From: Bacteroidota bacterium
GTDB lineage: Bacteria > Bacteroidota > Bacteroidia > Flavobacteriales_D > Crocinitomicaceae
Direction: 5' to 3'
DNA length: 5,346 nt
Assembly: GCA_016866415.1 (NCBI GenBank)
Contig: VGML01000154.1
Location: 1-5,346 of the forward strand
Below, piece by piece: positions 1 to 5,346 of the stretch; the first letter of the stretch is position 1; every line of letters starts with the position of its first letter. The notes beneath the pieces are model-generated. The model worked only from the letters and a program-made list of their open reading frames with translations. It did not search any database and was not told the origin of the DNA. Both the position numbers and the translations under genes were made by a program.

Positions 1-5
1 AAAAT

Positions 6-49
6 ACAAGTGTCTTTCGATATTTTGTAACTTTTTTTAAGTTACTTGT
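6..49 (-). repeat. Nested inverted repeats at the 3' end of dnaK, possible terminator
   Basis: Two perfect inverted repeats overlap the dnaK stop codon (42-44). The inner one is GTAACTT at 27-33 against AAGTTAC at 39-45 with a 5-base loop. The outer one is ACAAGT at 6-11 against ACTTGT at 44-49. They overlap at 44-45, so they cannot both form fully. On the dnaK transcript the outer pairing would be followed by AUUUU at the window edge, a weak U tract, so this may be the dnaK terminator. Against that, the stems are AT-rich, the inner hairpin is followed by A's rather than U's in the dnaK direction, and the sequence stops at base 1. On the plus strand the inner hairpin is followed by TTGTCTTTT, so it could also serve a convergent gene lying to the left. 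Confidence 0.3.
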
Positions 50-1949
50 CTTTTACTTCTTCAAAGTCCACATCGGTTACTTCATCTTCAGCGTTTCCAC
101 CACCTTGACTTTGATCTGTACCGCCTGCATTTTCAGCTCCTTGAGCGTTCGCAGCATTGTACACGTCTTGCGATGCAGCTTGGAATACGTTATTCAATTT
201 ATCCATCGCAGGTTGAAGATTTTCGATGTTACGTGAATCGAATTCTTTTTTCAATTCTGCCAACGCATCTTCGATTGGTTGTTTTTTATCTGCAGGAATT
301 TTATCTCCGTATTCTTTCAATTGTCTTTCGGTCTGGAAAATAGTTGAGTCGGCTTTGTTAATCAACTCGATTTCTTCACGCTTCTTTTTATCTGCATCTG
401 CATTAGCTTCAGCTTCAGCCTTCATGCGTTGGATTTCTTCGTCAGAAAGACCAGATGATGCTTCAATTTTAATCGATTGCTGTTTACCTGTTCCCTTATC
501 TTTCGCAGAAATATTCATGATTCCGTTCGCATCAATGTCGAATGTCACTTCGATTTGCGGAACTCCTCGAGGAGCTGGTGGAATGTCAGACAATTGAAAA
601 CGACCCAATGTTTTGTTATCTGAAGCCATTGAGCGCTCACCTTGTAATACATGAATGTCTACGCTTGGTTGGTTATCAGAAGCTGTCGAAAAAGTTTCAG
701 ATTTCTTCGTTGGAATTGTTGTGTTCGCATCAATTAACTTCGTTAACACCCCACCCATTGTTTCAATTCCCAAAGAAAGTGGAATAACGTCCAAAAGCAA
801 TACGTCCTTCACTTCTCCAGTTAAAACACCACCTTGAATGGCAGCACCAACGGCAACAACTTCATCCGGGTTAACACCTTTTGAAGGCGCCTTCCCGAAG
901 AAACGCTCAACGGCCTCTTGAATAATTGGAATTCGTGTTGAACCACCAACTAGAATTACTTCATTGATATCACTTGGAGAAAGTCCAGCATTTTTCAAAG
1001 CTGAACGACATGGAGCGATTGTTCTTTCAACGATTTCTGAAATCAATTGCTCGAATTTTGAGCGCTGTAATGTTCTAACCAAGTGTTTTGGAATACCATT
1101 TACTGGCATGATGTATGGCAAGTTGATTTCCGAAGAAGTCGTAGAGGAAAGTTCAATTTTAGCTTTTTCGGACGCTTCTTTCAATCGTTGAAGTGCCATT
1201 GGGTCTTGGCGTAAATCAATTCCTTCATCATTTTTAAATTCTTGAGCGAGCCAATTTATAATTGCATCATCTACATCGTCACCACCTAAGTGTGTATCTC
1301 CATCAGTTGACAATACTTCAAATACGCCGTCACCTAATTCCAATACTGACACATCATGTGTGCCCCCACCAAAATCGAAAACAACTATTTTTTGGTCAAT
1401 TCCTTTTTTATCTAAACCATAAGCTAAAGCTGCTGCTGTTGGCTCATTAATAATTCGCTTTATTGTAAGACCTGCAATTTCTCCTGCCTCTTTAGTCGCT
1501 TGACGCTGAGCATCATTAAAATATGCCGGAACAGTTACAACTGCTTCTGTAACTTCCTGCCCAAGATAATCCTCAGCAGTTTTCTTCATTTTTTGAAGTA
1601 TCATTGCCGAAATTTCTTGAGGTGTGTATAGTCGGTCGTCTATTTTAACGCGTGGAGTATTGTTGTCTCCTTTAACCACTTCATATGGAACACGTTCAAC
1701 TTCTTTTTTAGATTCATCGAAACTTGAACCCATAAAACGTTTGATTGAGTAAATCGTTTTTGTTGGATTGGTAATTGCCTGACGCTTTGCAGGATCTCCA
1801 ACTTTACGTTCTCCACCTTCTATGAATGCAACTACTGAAGGCGTTGTTCTTTTTCCTTCAGAGTTCGTGATAACCACTGGCTCATTTCCTTCCATTACGG
1901 AAACACATGAATTCGTAGTTCCTAAATCGATTCCTATTATTTTTCCCAT
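42..1949 (-). CDS. dnaK: Molecular chaperone DnaK (Hsp70), complete, 635 aa
   Basis: This is the ATP-driven cytosolic Hsp70 chaperone that binds exposed hydrophobic peptides and works with DnaJ and GrpE (neither gene is in this window). What is visible: the phosphate-binding IGIDLGTTNSC near residues 5-15, the catalytic-lysine region SIKRFMG (K70), VPAYFND at 140-146, NEPTAAALAYG at 168-178, DFGGGTHDVS at 192-201, and the adenosine-site LVGGSTRIP at 333-341. The interdomain linker is VLLLDV at 383-388. The beta-sandwich substrate domain follows to about 500, then a charged helical lid, a Gly/Asn/Gln-rich segment (about 600-618) and the acidic tail ending EEVKDK. Length is normal for the family. 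I start at the ATG at 1949 (MGKIIGIDLG), the usual family N-terminus. An in-frame ATG at 1988 would add 13 atypical residues and falls inside a promoter-like element. The bases before the start are A-rich with no clear Shine-Dalgarno, as is usual in Bacteroidota. The gene is intact, with no frameshift or missing motif. Confidence 0.98.
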   Translation of the reverse strand: MGKIIGIDLGTTNSCVSVMEGNEPVVITNSEGKRTTPSVVAFIEGGERKVGDPAKRQAITNPTKTIYSIKRFMGSSFDESKKEVERVPYEVVKGDNNTPRVKIDDRLYTPQEISAMILQKMKKTAEDYLGQEVTEAVVTVPAYFNDAQRQATKEAGEIAGLTIKRIINEPTAAALAYGLDKKGIDQKIVVFDFGGGTHDVSVLELGDGVFEVLSTDGDTHLGGDDVDDAIINWLAQEFKNDEGIDLRQDPMALQRLKEASEKAKIELSSTTSSEINLPYIMPVNGIPKHLVRTLQRSKFEQLISEIVERTIAPCRSALKNAGLSPSDINEVILVGGSTRIPIIQEAVERFFGKAPSKGVNPDEVVAVGAAIQGGVLTGEVKDVLLLDVIPLSLGIETMGGVLTKLIDANTTIPTKKSETFSTASDNQPSVDIHVLQGERSMASDNKTLGRFQLSDIPPAPRGVPQIEVTFDIDANGIMNISAKDKGTGKQQSIKIEASSGLSDEEIQRMKAEAEANADADKKKREEIELINKADSTIFQTERQLKEYGDKIPADKKQPIEDALAELKKEFDSRNIENLQPAMDKLNNVFQAASQDVYNAANAQGAENAGGTDQSQGGGNAEDEVTDVDFEEVKDK

Positions 1950-1983
1950 TTTGTAGAATTTTTCAATTTGATATTCTCGATGG

Positions 1984-1999
1984 GTCAATTAGTATGCCA
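1984..1999 (-). promoter_or_regulatory. Sigma-54-like -24/-12 promoter element of dnaK (candidate)
   Basis: Reading the minus strand, TGGCATACTAATTGAC begins at 1999. The sigma-54 consensus is TGGCAC-N5-TTGCW, with GG and GC separated by exactly ten bases. Here GG (1998-1997) and GA (1986-1985) have exactly that separation, TGGCA is perfect, and TTG is present, but the -12 element has GA instead of GC. If used, transcription would start near 1974, leaving a leader of about 25 bases before the ATG at 1949. It also sits directly upstream of dnaK, where a promoter is needed. The element is seen in the sequence; its assignment to sigma-54 or a Bacteroidota variant is inference. No better match to the Bacteroidota housekeeping pattern (TTTG ... 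TAnnTTTG at proper spacing) was found in this gap. Confidence 0.4.
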
Positions 2000-2033
2000 C
2001 AGCTTAAGGGAAATATTACTTTAAAAATGTTAG

Positions 2034-2090
2034 TGACACAAAGTCATTTTAACTTTCTTTTTAATGACAGATTATCAAAAAGAACTGACA
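2034..2090 (-). promoter_or_regulatory. Phased TGTCA motifs upstream of dnaK, candidate regulator sites
   Basis: Three copies of TGTCA read on the minus strand, at 2090-2086, 2069-2065 and 2038-2034. Their spacing is 21 and 31 bases, close to two and three helical turns, so all three would lie on the same face of the DNA. The copy nearest dnaK also forms a small inverted repeat, TGAC-N5-GTCA, at 2046-2034. The cluster lies about 35-90 bases upstream of the -24/-12-like element, the position expected for activator binding to a sigma-54-type promoter. The motif is short and A/T-rich DNA produces chance matches, so this is a candidate only; the regulator is unknown. Confidence 0.35.
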
Positions 2091-2098
2091 AAAAGAAC
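2076..2098 (-). repeat. Direct repeat GTTCTTTTTG, two copies
   Basis: The ten-base sequence GTTCTTTTTG occurs at 2098-2089 and again at 2085-2076 on the minus strand, offset by 13 bases with TCA between the copies. The first copy overlaps the T tract of the terminator-like inverted repeat and the first TGTCA motif. It may be a local duplication or part of a regulator site. It has no recognised function. Confidence 0.45.
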
Positions 2099-2131
2099 TT
2101 GAAAAGTTCAATAAATCAAAATTTTCAAGTT
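2090..2131 (-). terminator. Inverted repeat with T tract ending the propeller gene
   Basis: A perfect ten-base inverted repeat pairs AACTTGAAAA (minus strand 2131-2122) with TTTTCAAGTT (2105-2096) across a 16-base loop, followed by C and TTTTT (2094-2090). It overlaps the last codons and the TGA stop (2110-2108) of the propeller gene. An alternative smaller hairpin, GAACTT-TTC-AAGTTC at 2109-2095, is followed immediately by the same T5 tract. Either would make a weak, AT-rich rho-independent terminator separating the exported-protein genes from dnaK. The position is right and the symmetry is perfect, but each ten-base arm has only two G/C positions, so efficiency is uncertain. The long form is symmetrical and could also act in the opposite direction, but no plus-strand gene reads into it here. 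Confidence 0.45.
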
Positions 2132-3337
2132 AATTATTTTAATTTCTTCTTTTAAGCGAACAAAATAGACTCCTTTTGAAAAATATTCTGGAATAATTAC
2201 TTTGTCATCATATACATCCAAAATAATTTTTTGACCTAATTGATTTATTAATTCGACGTATTTTAGTTTTGGTGATGGATAAATGGTTACTACTTCACCT
2301 GCATTAAGAATGGATGGGAAAACTATTGATTTTTGTAAAATAAATTCATCTAAAGAAGCATTATTCTCCTCTAATCTTACCACACCATGATCAAAAGTGC
2401 CAATCCACTTTATGGAATTTGACTCATGGACAATTGAAGTAATATGATCTTCAGGCAAACCAATATTTTCTTGCGTGTAATTAAACCAAACATCACCTTT
2501 CTTGATTATAATTCCAAAAAGTTCAGTGCCCATAAAAATGCGTTGATCTTCTTGATTTATTGCAATACATGTTAGTCCATTTGTTGGTATTGGGGAATTA
2601 CTCATGTTCCATCTTTCCCAAGGTCCACCGTTGCCCCAATCTGTGACTAAACCTGCTGCTGGTGTAGCAAACCAAGGTTGTCCGGTTGAATCAATGTCAA
2701 TTGCTAGCGAAGAATTATCAGGCAGCCCAGATTCTACAATGCTGTGCATCGTTAAATTATCTTGAGCATCAAAATAAAGTAGTCCGCCATTGATTGTTCC
2801 AACAAATTTTTCATTCAAAAATCCTGTTCGAATAGCTGTAATGTTATTGGTTAACAATCCATTATTTGCTATATTCCATAGTTGCCAGTTTTGCCCATCG
2901 AATCTTGAAACACCTTCAGATGTCGCCAGCCAGATAATCCCAGATGAATCGATTTCAATTCCTCGAACTAGATTGTCGTGTAGTCCAGAATTTGATTCGT
3001 TGTAATTTATCCAGGTACTATTCGTTTTTTTATATAATCCTCCTTGCATTGTTCCTATCCAAATTGTTGAATCATTTTCAACTTTTAATGCACGAATATC
3101 AGAGTCTAGTAAAGGAGAATTTGTGGTTATAAAAACTTCCCAATTTAATCCATCAAGTGATGCTAATCCGGCATCAGTTCCAAACCATTTTTTTTGACCT
3201 TGAATAGCAATGCAACGAACCGTATTAAAAGGTAGGGGAGAATTACTAGTGTTGTAATGCTGAACAATGGGTTGACCGTAAATAAAAAAGCTCCCGAAAA
3301 AAAATATTATCGAGAGCCTTTCGAATGAAACTATCAT
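2108..3337 (-). CDS. Secreted seven-repeat propeller protein with divergent T9SS tail
   Basis: This is an exported protein of 409 residues. Residues 1-21 form a signal peptide (R7, then a Phe/Ile-rich core to IYG, with likely cleavage before Q22). Residues 32-325 hold seven repeats of 41-45 residues starting near 32, 73, 116, 158, 202, 247 and 291. Each follows the pattern N-S-P/G-L-P ... I..I ... W-x-G-T ... G-L ... W..Y. The W/F-x-G/A-T signatures are at 51, 93, 136, 178, 222, 268 and 311. This is the Reg_prop (two-component regulator propeller) repeat, and seven copies make one closed seven-bladed beta-propeller. Unlike hybrid two-component sensors, there is no membrane segment, kinase or DNA-binding domain. 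Residues 338-409 resemble a T9SS type A sorting domain (LINQLGQKI, KGVYFVRL, basic end), but FPSILNAGE replaces the usual YPNP. The ATG directly abuts the stop codon of the upstream oxidase gene. The ligand and role are unknown. Confidence 0.88.
   Translation of the reverse strand: MIVSFERLSIIFFFGSFFIYGQPIVQHYNTSNSPLPFNTVRCIAIQGQKKWFGTDAGLASLDGLNWEVFITTNSPLLDSDIRALKVENDSTIWIGTMQGGLYKKTNSTWINYNESNSGLHDNLVRGIEIDSSGIIWLATSEGVSRFDGQNWQLWNIANNGLLTNNITAIRTGFLNEKFVGTINGGLLYFDAQDNLTMHSIVESGLPDNSSLAIDIDSTGQPWFATPAAGLVTDWGNGGPWERWNMSNSPIPTNGLTCIAINQEDQRIFMGTELFGIIIKKGDVWFNYTQENIGLPEDHITSIVHESNSIKWIGTFDHGVVRLEENNASLDEFILQKSIVFPSILNAGEVVTIYPSPKLKYVELINQLGQKIILDVYDDKVIIPEYFSKGVYFVRLKEEIKIINLKILIY
3284..3321 (-). 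terminator. Intrinsic-terminator-like hairpin inside the signal-peptide codons
   Basis: On the minus strand AAAGGCTCTCGA (3321-3310) pairs with TCGGGAGCTTTT (3297-3286) over 12 positions, ten Watson-Crick and two G-U, with a 12-base T-rich loop. The 3' arm runs into a T6 tract (3289-3284). The stem has a GC-rich core in an otherwise AT-rich region, with an A tract on the 5' side and a T tract on the 3' side, the classic rho-independent terminator shape. It begins 16 bases past the oxidase stop codon (3340-3338), where that gene's terminator would be expected. It nevertheless lies within codons 6-18 of the propeller gene, in the signal peptide. It may terminate or attenuate transcription between the two genes. 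The pairing is seen directly; the function is inferred. Confidence 0.55.
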
Positions 3338-3340
3338 TTA
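3335..3340 (-). other. TAAATG stop/start junction of the two exported-protein genes
   Basis: The TAA stop of the oxidase gene (3340-3338) is followed with no gap by the ATG of the propeller gene (3337-3335). No Shine-Dalgarno sequence lies at normal distance upstream; the nearest purine run, AGAAGA, is about 18 bases away. The start of the propeller gene is therefore probably reached by ribosomes finishing the oxidase gene (translational coupling). The ATG is supported because no other in-frame ATG precedes the hydrophobic core of the signal peptide. Confidence 0.6.
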
Positions 3341-5346
3341 TTGTTTAATTATTCTTCTTAAAAACGAATGATTTTTATATTCAATGGATACTAAATAAGT
3401 TCCCTTCGCTGCTTTCTCTAAATTCATTCCAATTTCGTTATTTCCTGTAATTGCAGTAGCAATTTTAGTGTTAATTTCTTTGCCTTGAAGATCCGAAATT
3501 TTAACCTTTACAGGACCTGCTTCTTTAGAATTGAACGTAACTATGAATTGACCGGCAGTTGGATTTGGTGACAACAACAAAGACTCTTGAATTGATGCAA
3601 GTTCAGGAATATTTGCGCACCCCTCAACAATAACATTAACGTTTGTTGGCGCACTTTCACAACCATTCACAACATTCACAACAGTAAAAACAGTATTTGA
3701 AGTAAGTGCATTTGTGGTAAAAGTAGTCCCTGTACCAACTAAGTCACCAGTACTATTATACCAATTCAAAATTCCAGACCCTGAAGCCGTCAAGATTGCT
3801 GATTCTCCCCCACAAATTGTTACGTCACTAGCAGTTGGTTCTGAAGCATTATTCACTAACACATTGACAGGTATTTGCGCACTTGAACATTGGCCATTTT
3901 GTGTTAAAATTTCCCAGTCGTACAAATAGTAGTAATACGATGCTCCGGCAGATGCACCGATAATAGAAAGAGAATTATTTAGATTGTAAGGGTAGGTTGC
4001 GGAGTTATTGTTTCGATATAATCCGGTAACTGTCATTGCTGTAACACCAAGTCGTAAGTTTGAATCTGCCACCACAGGGAAATTCAAGTCTACCCTGCTC
4101 ATTCCAGCAGGAACAGTTACAGTGGTAGCTTGTAAATCTTGTCCTTGATCGTTTTGCAATTTAATTGTGAGGTTTCCTGCAGATTGTGAATATACTAATG
4201 CTGATTTAATCGTTAGTGCTTCGTGTGCATTAAAAATGTTGTATTGTGAACTAGTCACATATCCTCCACCACCAATTCCATTGGTATGAGGTTCAGCAAA
4301 AACTGTATCGTTATAGGAATCTGTATTTTCGACAAAATAGGTTGTGTTTTGGCTTAAAGCTGGCGTTGTGAATGTTAAGCCTGAATTAACAAGGTTCCCT
4401 TGAGCATCAAACCACCCTACATTTCCAGATGCCGAGGCAGTAAGTGTTGCCGTTTGACCACCACAAATAGTTTGATCCAAAACAGTTGGCGCGTTCGGTG
4501 TAACATTATTAACAACGAATGGTTCAGATGTGCCAGTTCCACAATAATTAGTGACTGTGCACGAGTAAGATCCTGGTTGAGTCACCATAATGCTCTGTGT
4601 GGTAGCTCCTGTATTCCATAAAAAGCTAGTTCCAGCAGTTGCTGTCAAAGTCATACTTGAACCAGAACATAGATTACTTGAACCGCTAGCTGTAATTTTT
4701 GGAAGTGCACCAGAATTGGCCGGTTGTTGCATAGTTAAAGTAACAGGAACAGCGGTATAGTTATTATCTTCTCTTTCTTCCAAAAAGTAATCATTAGCGT
4801 CTACTTCCATAACAATGTAATAATTTCCGTTACACGTGTTCGGTGGAACATTTATCCACATACCATCGAGGTGTTTTCCATAAACATCTGTCCATCCAGA
4901 TGAAATTCCTTGTTCAACAACAGAACAATTATAATTACCTCCACCTAAATTCCAATTTGGGAAATTATTGTTCAGCATGATATTTCCCTGGTTATAAACT
5001 GTATTTTCATCTCTACAATGCCCGTAATAGGTGCTACCAGTAGTTGTACCGCATTGTCCATAATCCATCAAACAAAATCCTATTTTTGCGCCATCACCAA
5101 CAATTGGCCAATTCAATGGATTTGGATCTGTTGTAGCTATTCTCAATGTCATCACTGCCCAATCATCAACATGGTTGTGACCGTGAGCTGAATGATAGGT
5201 CATACTTCCTCTCCACGAATCAACATAACTCATTACGTTTCCATCTTTCTTGTATACACGCTGAACAAGCATTTGTTTTGGGTTCGGGTTTCCATTAGGA
5301 CAAGTGAATGTTCCAGTTCCGGCAACATTAAAGATGGTATCTGTAC
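3338..5346 (-). CDS. Lysyl-oxidase-like secreted protein with Ig-like modules and T9SS domain (5' end missing)
   Basis: The frame is open to the right edge, so the N-terminus and signal peptide are missing. The ATG at 5272 is internal: conserved-looking sequence (CPNGNPNPKQ) precedes it. Numbering from that Met, residues up to about 178 form a lysyl oxidase domain (copper amine oxidase that deaminates primary amines to aldehydes). It carries the copper motif HSAHGHNH (H27, H30, H32, H34), the GAKIGFCLMD segment with K63, and GISSGWTDVYGKHLDGMW with Y131. K63 and Y131 align with the Lys and Tyr that form the lysine tyrosylquinone cofactor in animal LOX. The domain ends with E-x-x-x-NNY. Next come an Ig-like module (about 190-256) and a second Ig-like module (about 259-317 plus 459-474) interrupted by a Gly/Tyr/Asn-rich beta domain (about 318-458). 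A third Ig-like module (479-550) and a T9SS type A sorting domain (563-644, SPNPTAGQF, KGTYLVSI, RRIIKQ) follow. The protein is predicted to be exported and anchored or released at the cell surface. The substrate is unknown. Confidence 0.87.
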   Translation of the reverse strand, partial: TDTIFNVAGTGTFTCPNGNPNPKQMLVQRVYKKDGNVMSYVDSWRGSMTYHSAHGHNHVDDWAVMTLRIATTDPNPLNWPIVGDGAKIGFCLMDYGQCGTTTGSTYYGHCRDENTVYNQGNIMLNNNFPNWNLGGGNYNCSVVEQGISSGWTDVYGKHLDGMWINVPPNTCNGNYYIVMEVDANDYFLEEREDNNYTAVPVTLTMQQPANSGALPKITASGSSNLCSGSSMTLTATAGTSFLWNTGATTQSIMVTQPGSYSCTVTNYCGTGTSEPFVVNNVTPNAPTVLDQTICGGQTATLTASASGNVGWFDAQGNLVNSGLTFTTPALSQNTTYFVENTDSYNDTVFAEPHTNGIGGGGYVTSSQYNIFNAHEALTIKSALVYSQSAGNLTIKLQNDQGQDLQATTVTVPAGMSRVDLNFPVVADSNLRLGVTAMTVTGLYRNNNSATYPYNLNNSLSIIGASAGASYYYYLYDWEILTQNGQCSSAQIPVNVLVNNASEPTASDVTICGGESAILTASGSGILNWYNSTGDLVGTGTTFTTNALTSNTVFTVVNVVNGCESAPTNVNVIVEGCANIPELASIQESLLLSPNPTAGQFIVTFNSKEAGPVKVKISDLQGKEINTKIATAITGNNEIGMNLEKAAKGTYLVSIEYKNHSFLRRIIKQ

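Noticed and set aside
1345..1377. DnaK motif DFGGGTHDVS with His where many DnaK proteins have Phe
   Set aside because: To my knowledge this variant is common in Bacteroidota DnaK, so it marks lineage rather than a functional change.
226..1450. Open frames on the plus strand opposite dnaK (for example 226-597, 542-787, 964-1191, 1262-1450)
   Set aside because: They lie antisense to the intact dnaK gene, have no recognisable domains, and their composition is explained by the strong codon pattern of dnaK. They are shadows.
1947..1988. Upstream in-frame ATG at 1988 as the dnaK start
   Set aside because: It would add 13 residues (MTHREYQIEKFYK) not typical of DnaK and would place the start codon inside the -24/-12-like element. 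MGKIIGIDLGTTNS from 1949 is the standard N-terminus.
3297..3304. Run of eight A's (Phe codons) in the propeller signal peptide as a phase-variation tract or sequencing frameshift
   Set aside because: The signal peptide, propeller and abutting start are all in one consistent frame, and eight bases is short for slippage control. The run is better explained as part of the hairpin loop and the Phe-rich signal-peptide core.
2790..4621. Short plus-strand open frames opposite the propeller and oxidase genes (2790-3005, 2944-3132, 3714-3929, 4400-4621)
   Set aside because: All are antisense to well-supported coding sequence, without a promoter, ribosome-binding site or family resemblance.
5270..5272. 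ATG at 5272 as the true start of the oxidase gene
   Set aside because: The frame stays open to the window edge, the upstream residues (GTFTCPNGNPNPKQ) look like part of the domain, and a T9SS cargo needs a signal peptide, which is absent after this Met.
1..5346. CRISPR arrays, tRNA or rRNA genes, insertion sequences, riboswitches, defence genes
   Set aside because: No regularly spaced repeats, cloverleaf sequences, transposase-like frames or terminal inverted repeats were found. Coding sequence fills nearly the whole window.

Overview
The window looks like a chromosomal segment from a member of the Bacteroidota, most likely the Flavobacteriia/Flavobacteriales. The reasons are the low-GC sequence, the DnaK variant (DFGGGTHDVS in the ATPase domain, EEVKDK tail), two neighbouring genes with type IX secretion (T9SS) C-terminal sorting regions, Ig-like modules typical of Bacteroidota surface proteins, and the absence of strong Shine-Dalgarno sequences. 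I do not name a genus. All three genes are on the minus strand, so transcription runs from the right edge to the left.

Region by region, in transcription order: (1) 5346-3338 is a 5'-truncated gene for a large secreted protein. It has an N-terminal lysyl-oxidase-like copper amine oxidase domain, Ig-like modules, one of them split by an inserted beta-rich domain, and a T9SS type A sorting domain. (2) 3337-2108 starts on the base after the previous stop codon (TAAATG). It encodes a signal peptide, exactly seven 'two-component regulator propeller' repeats and a divergent T9SS tail. (3) 2107-1950 is the only substantial intergenic gap. It holds the end of a terminator-like inverted repeat, helically phased TGTCA motifs and a sigma-54-like -24/-12 element. 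(4) 1949-42 is dnaK, the Hsp70 chaperone, complete. (5) 41-1 is dnaK's 3' flank, with nested inverted repeats.

The oxidase and propeller genes appear to form a two-gene unit for exported, surface-bound or released proteins. Its promoter lies beyond the right edge. dnaK appears to be an independent, stress-regulated unit with its own promoter; nothing in the sequence links its function to the two exported proteins beyond adjacency.

The points most worth a second look are: a well-formed intrinsic-terminator-like hairpin with a T6 tract inside the signal-peptide codons of the propeller gene, just after the oxidase stop codon; conservation in the oxidase domain of the copper-binding histidines and of both residues expected to form the lysine tyrosylquinone cofactor; the Ig-like module interrupted by about 140 residues; and the unusual promoter architecture of dnaK. 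I see no RNA genes, CRISPR array, insertion sequence or origin.
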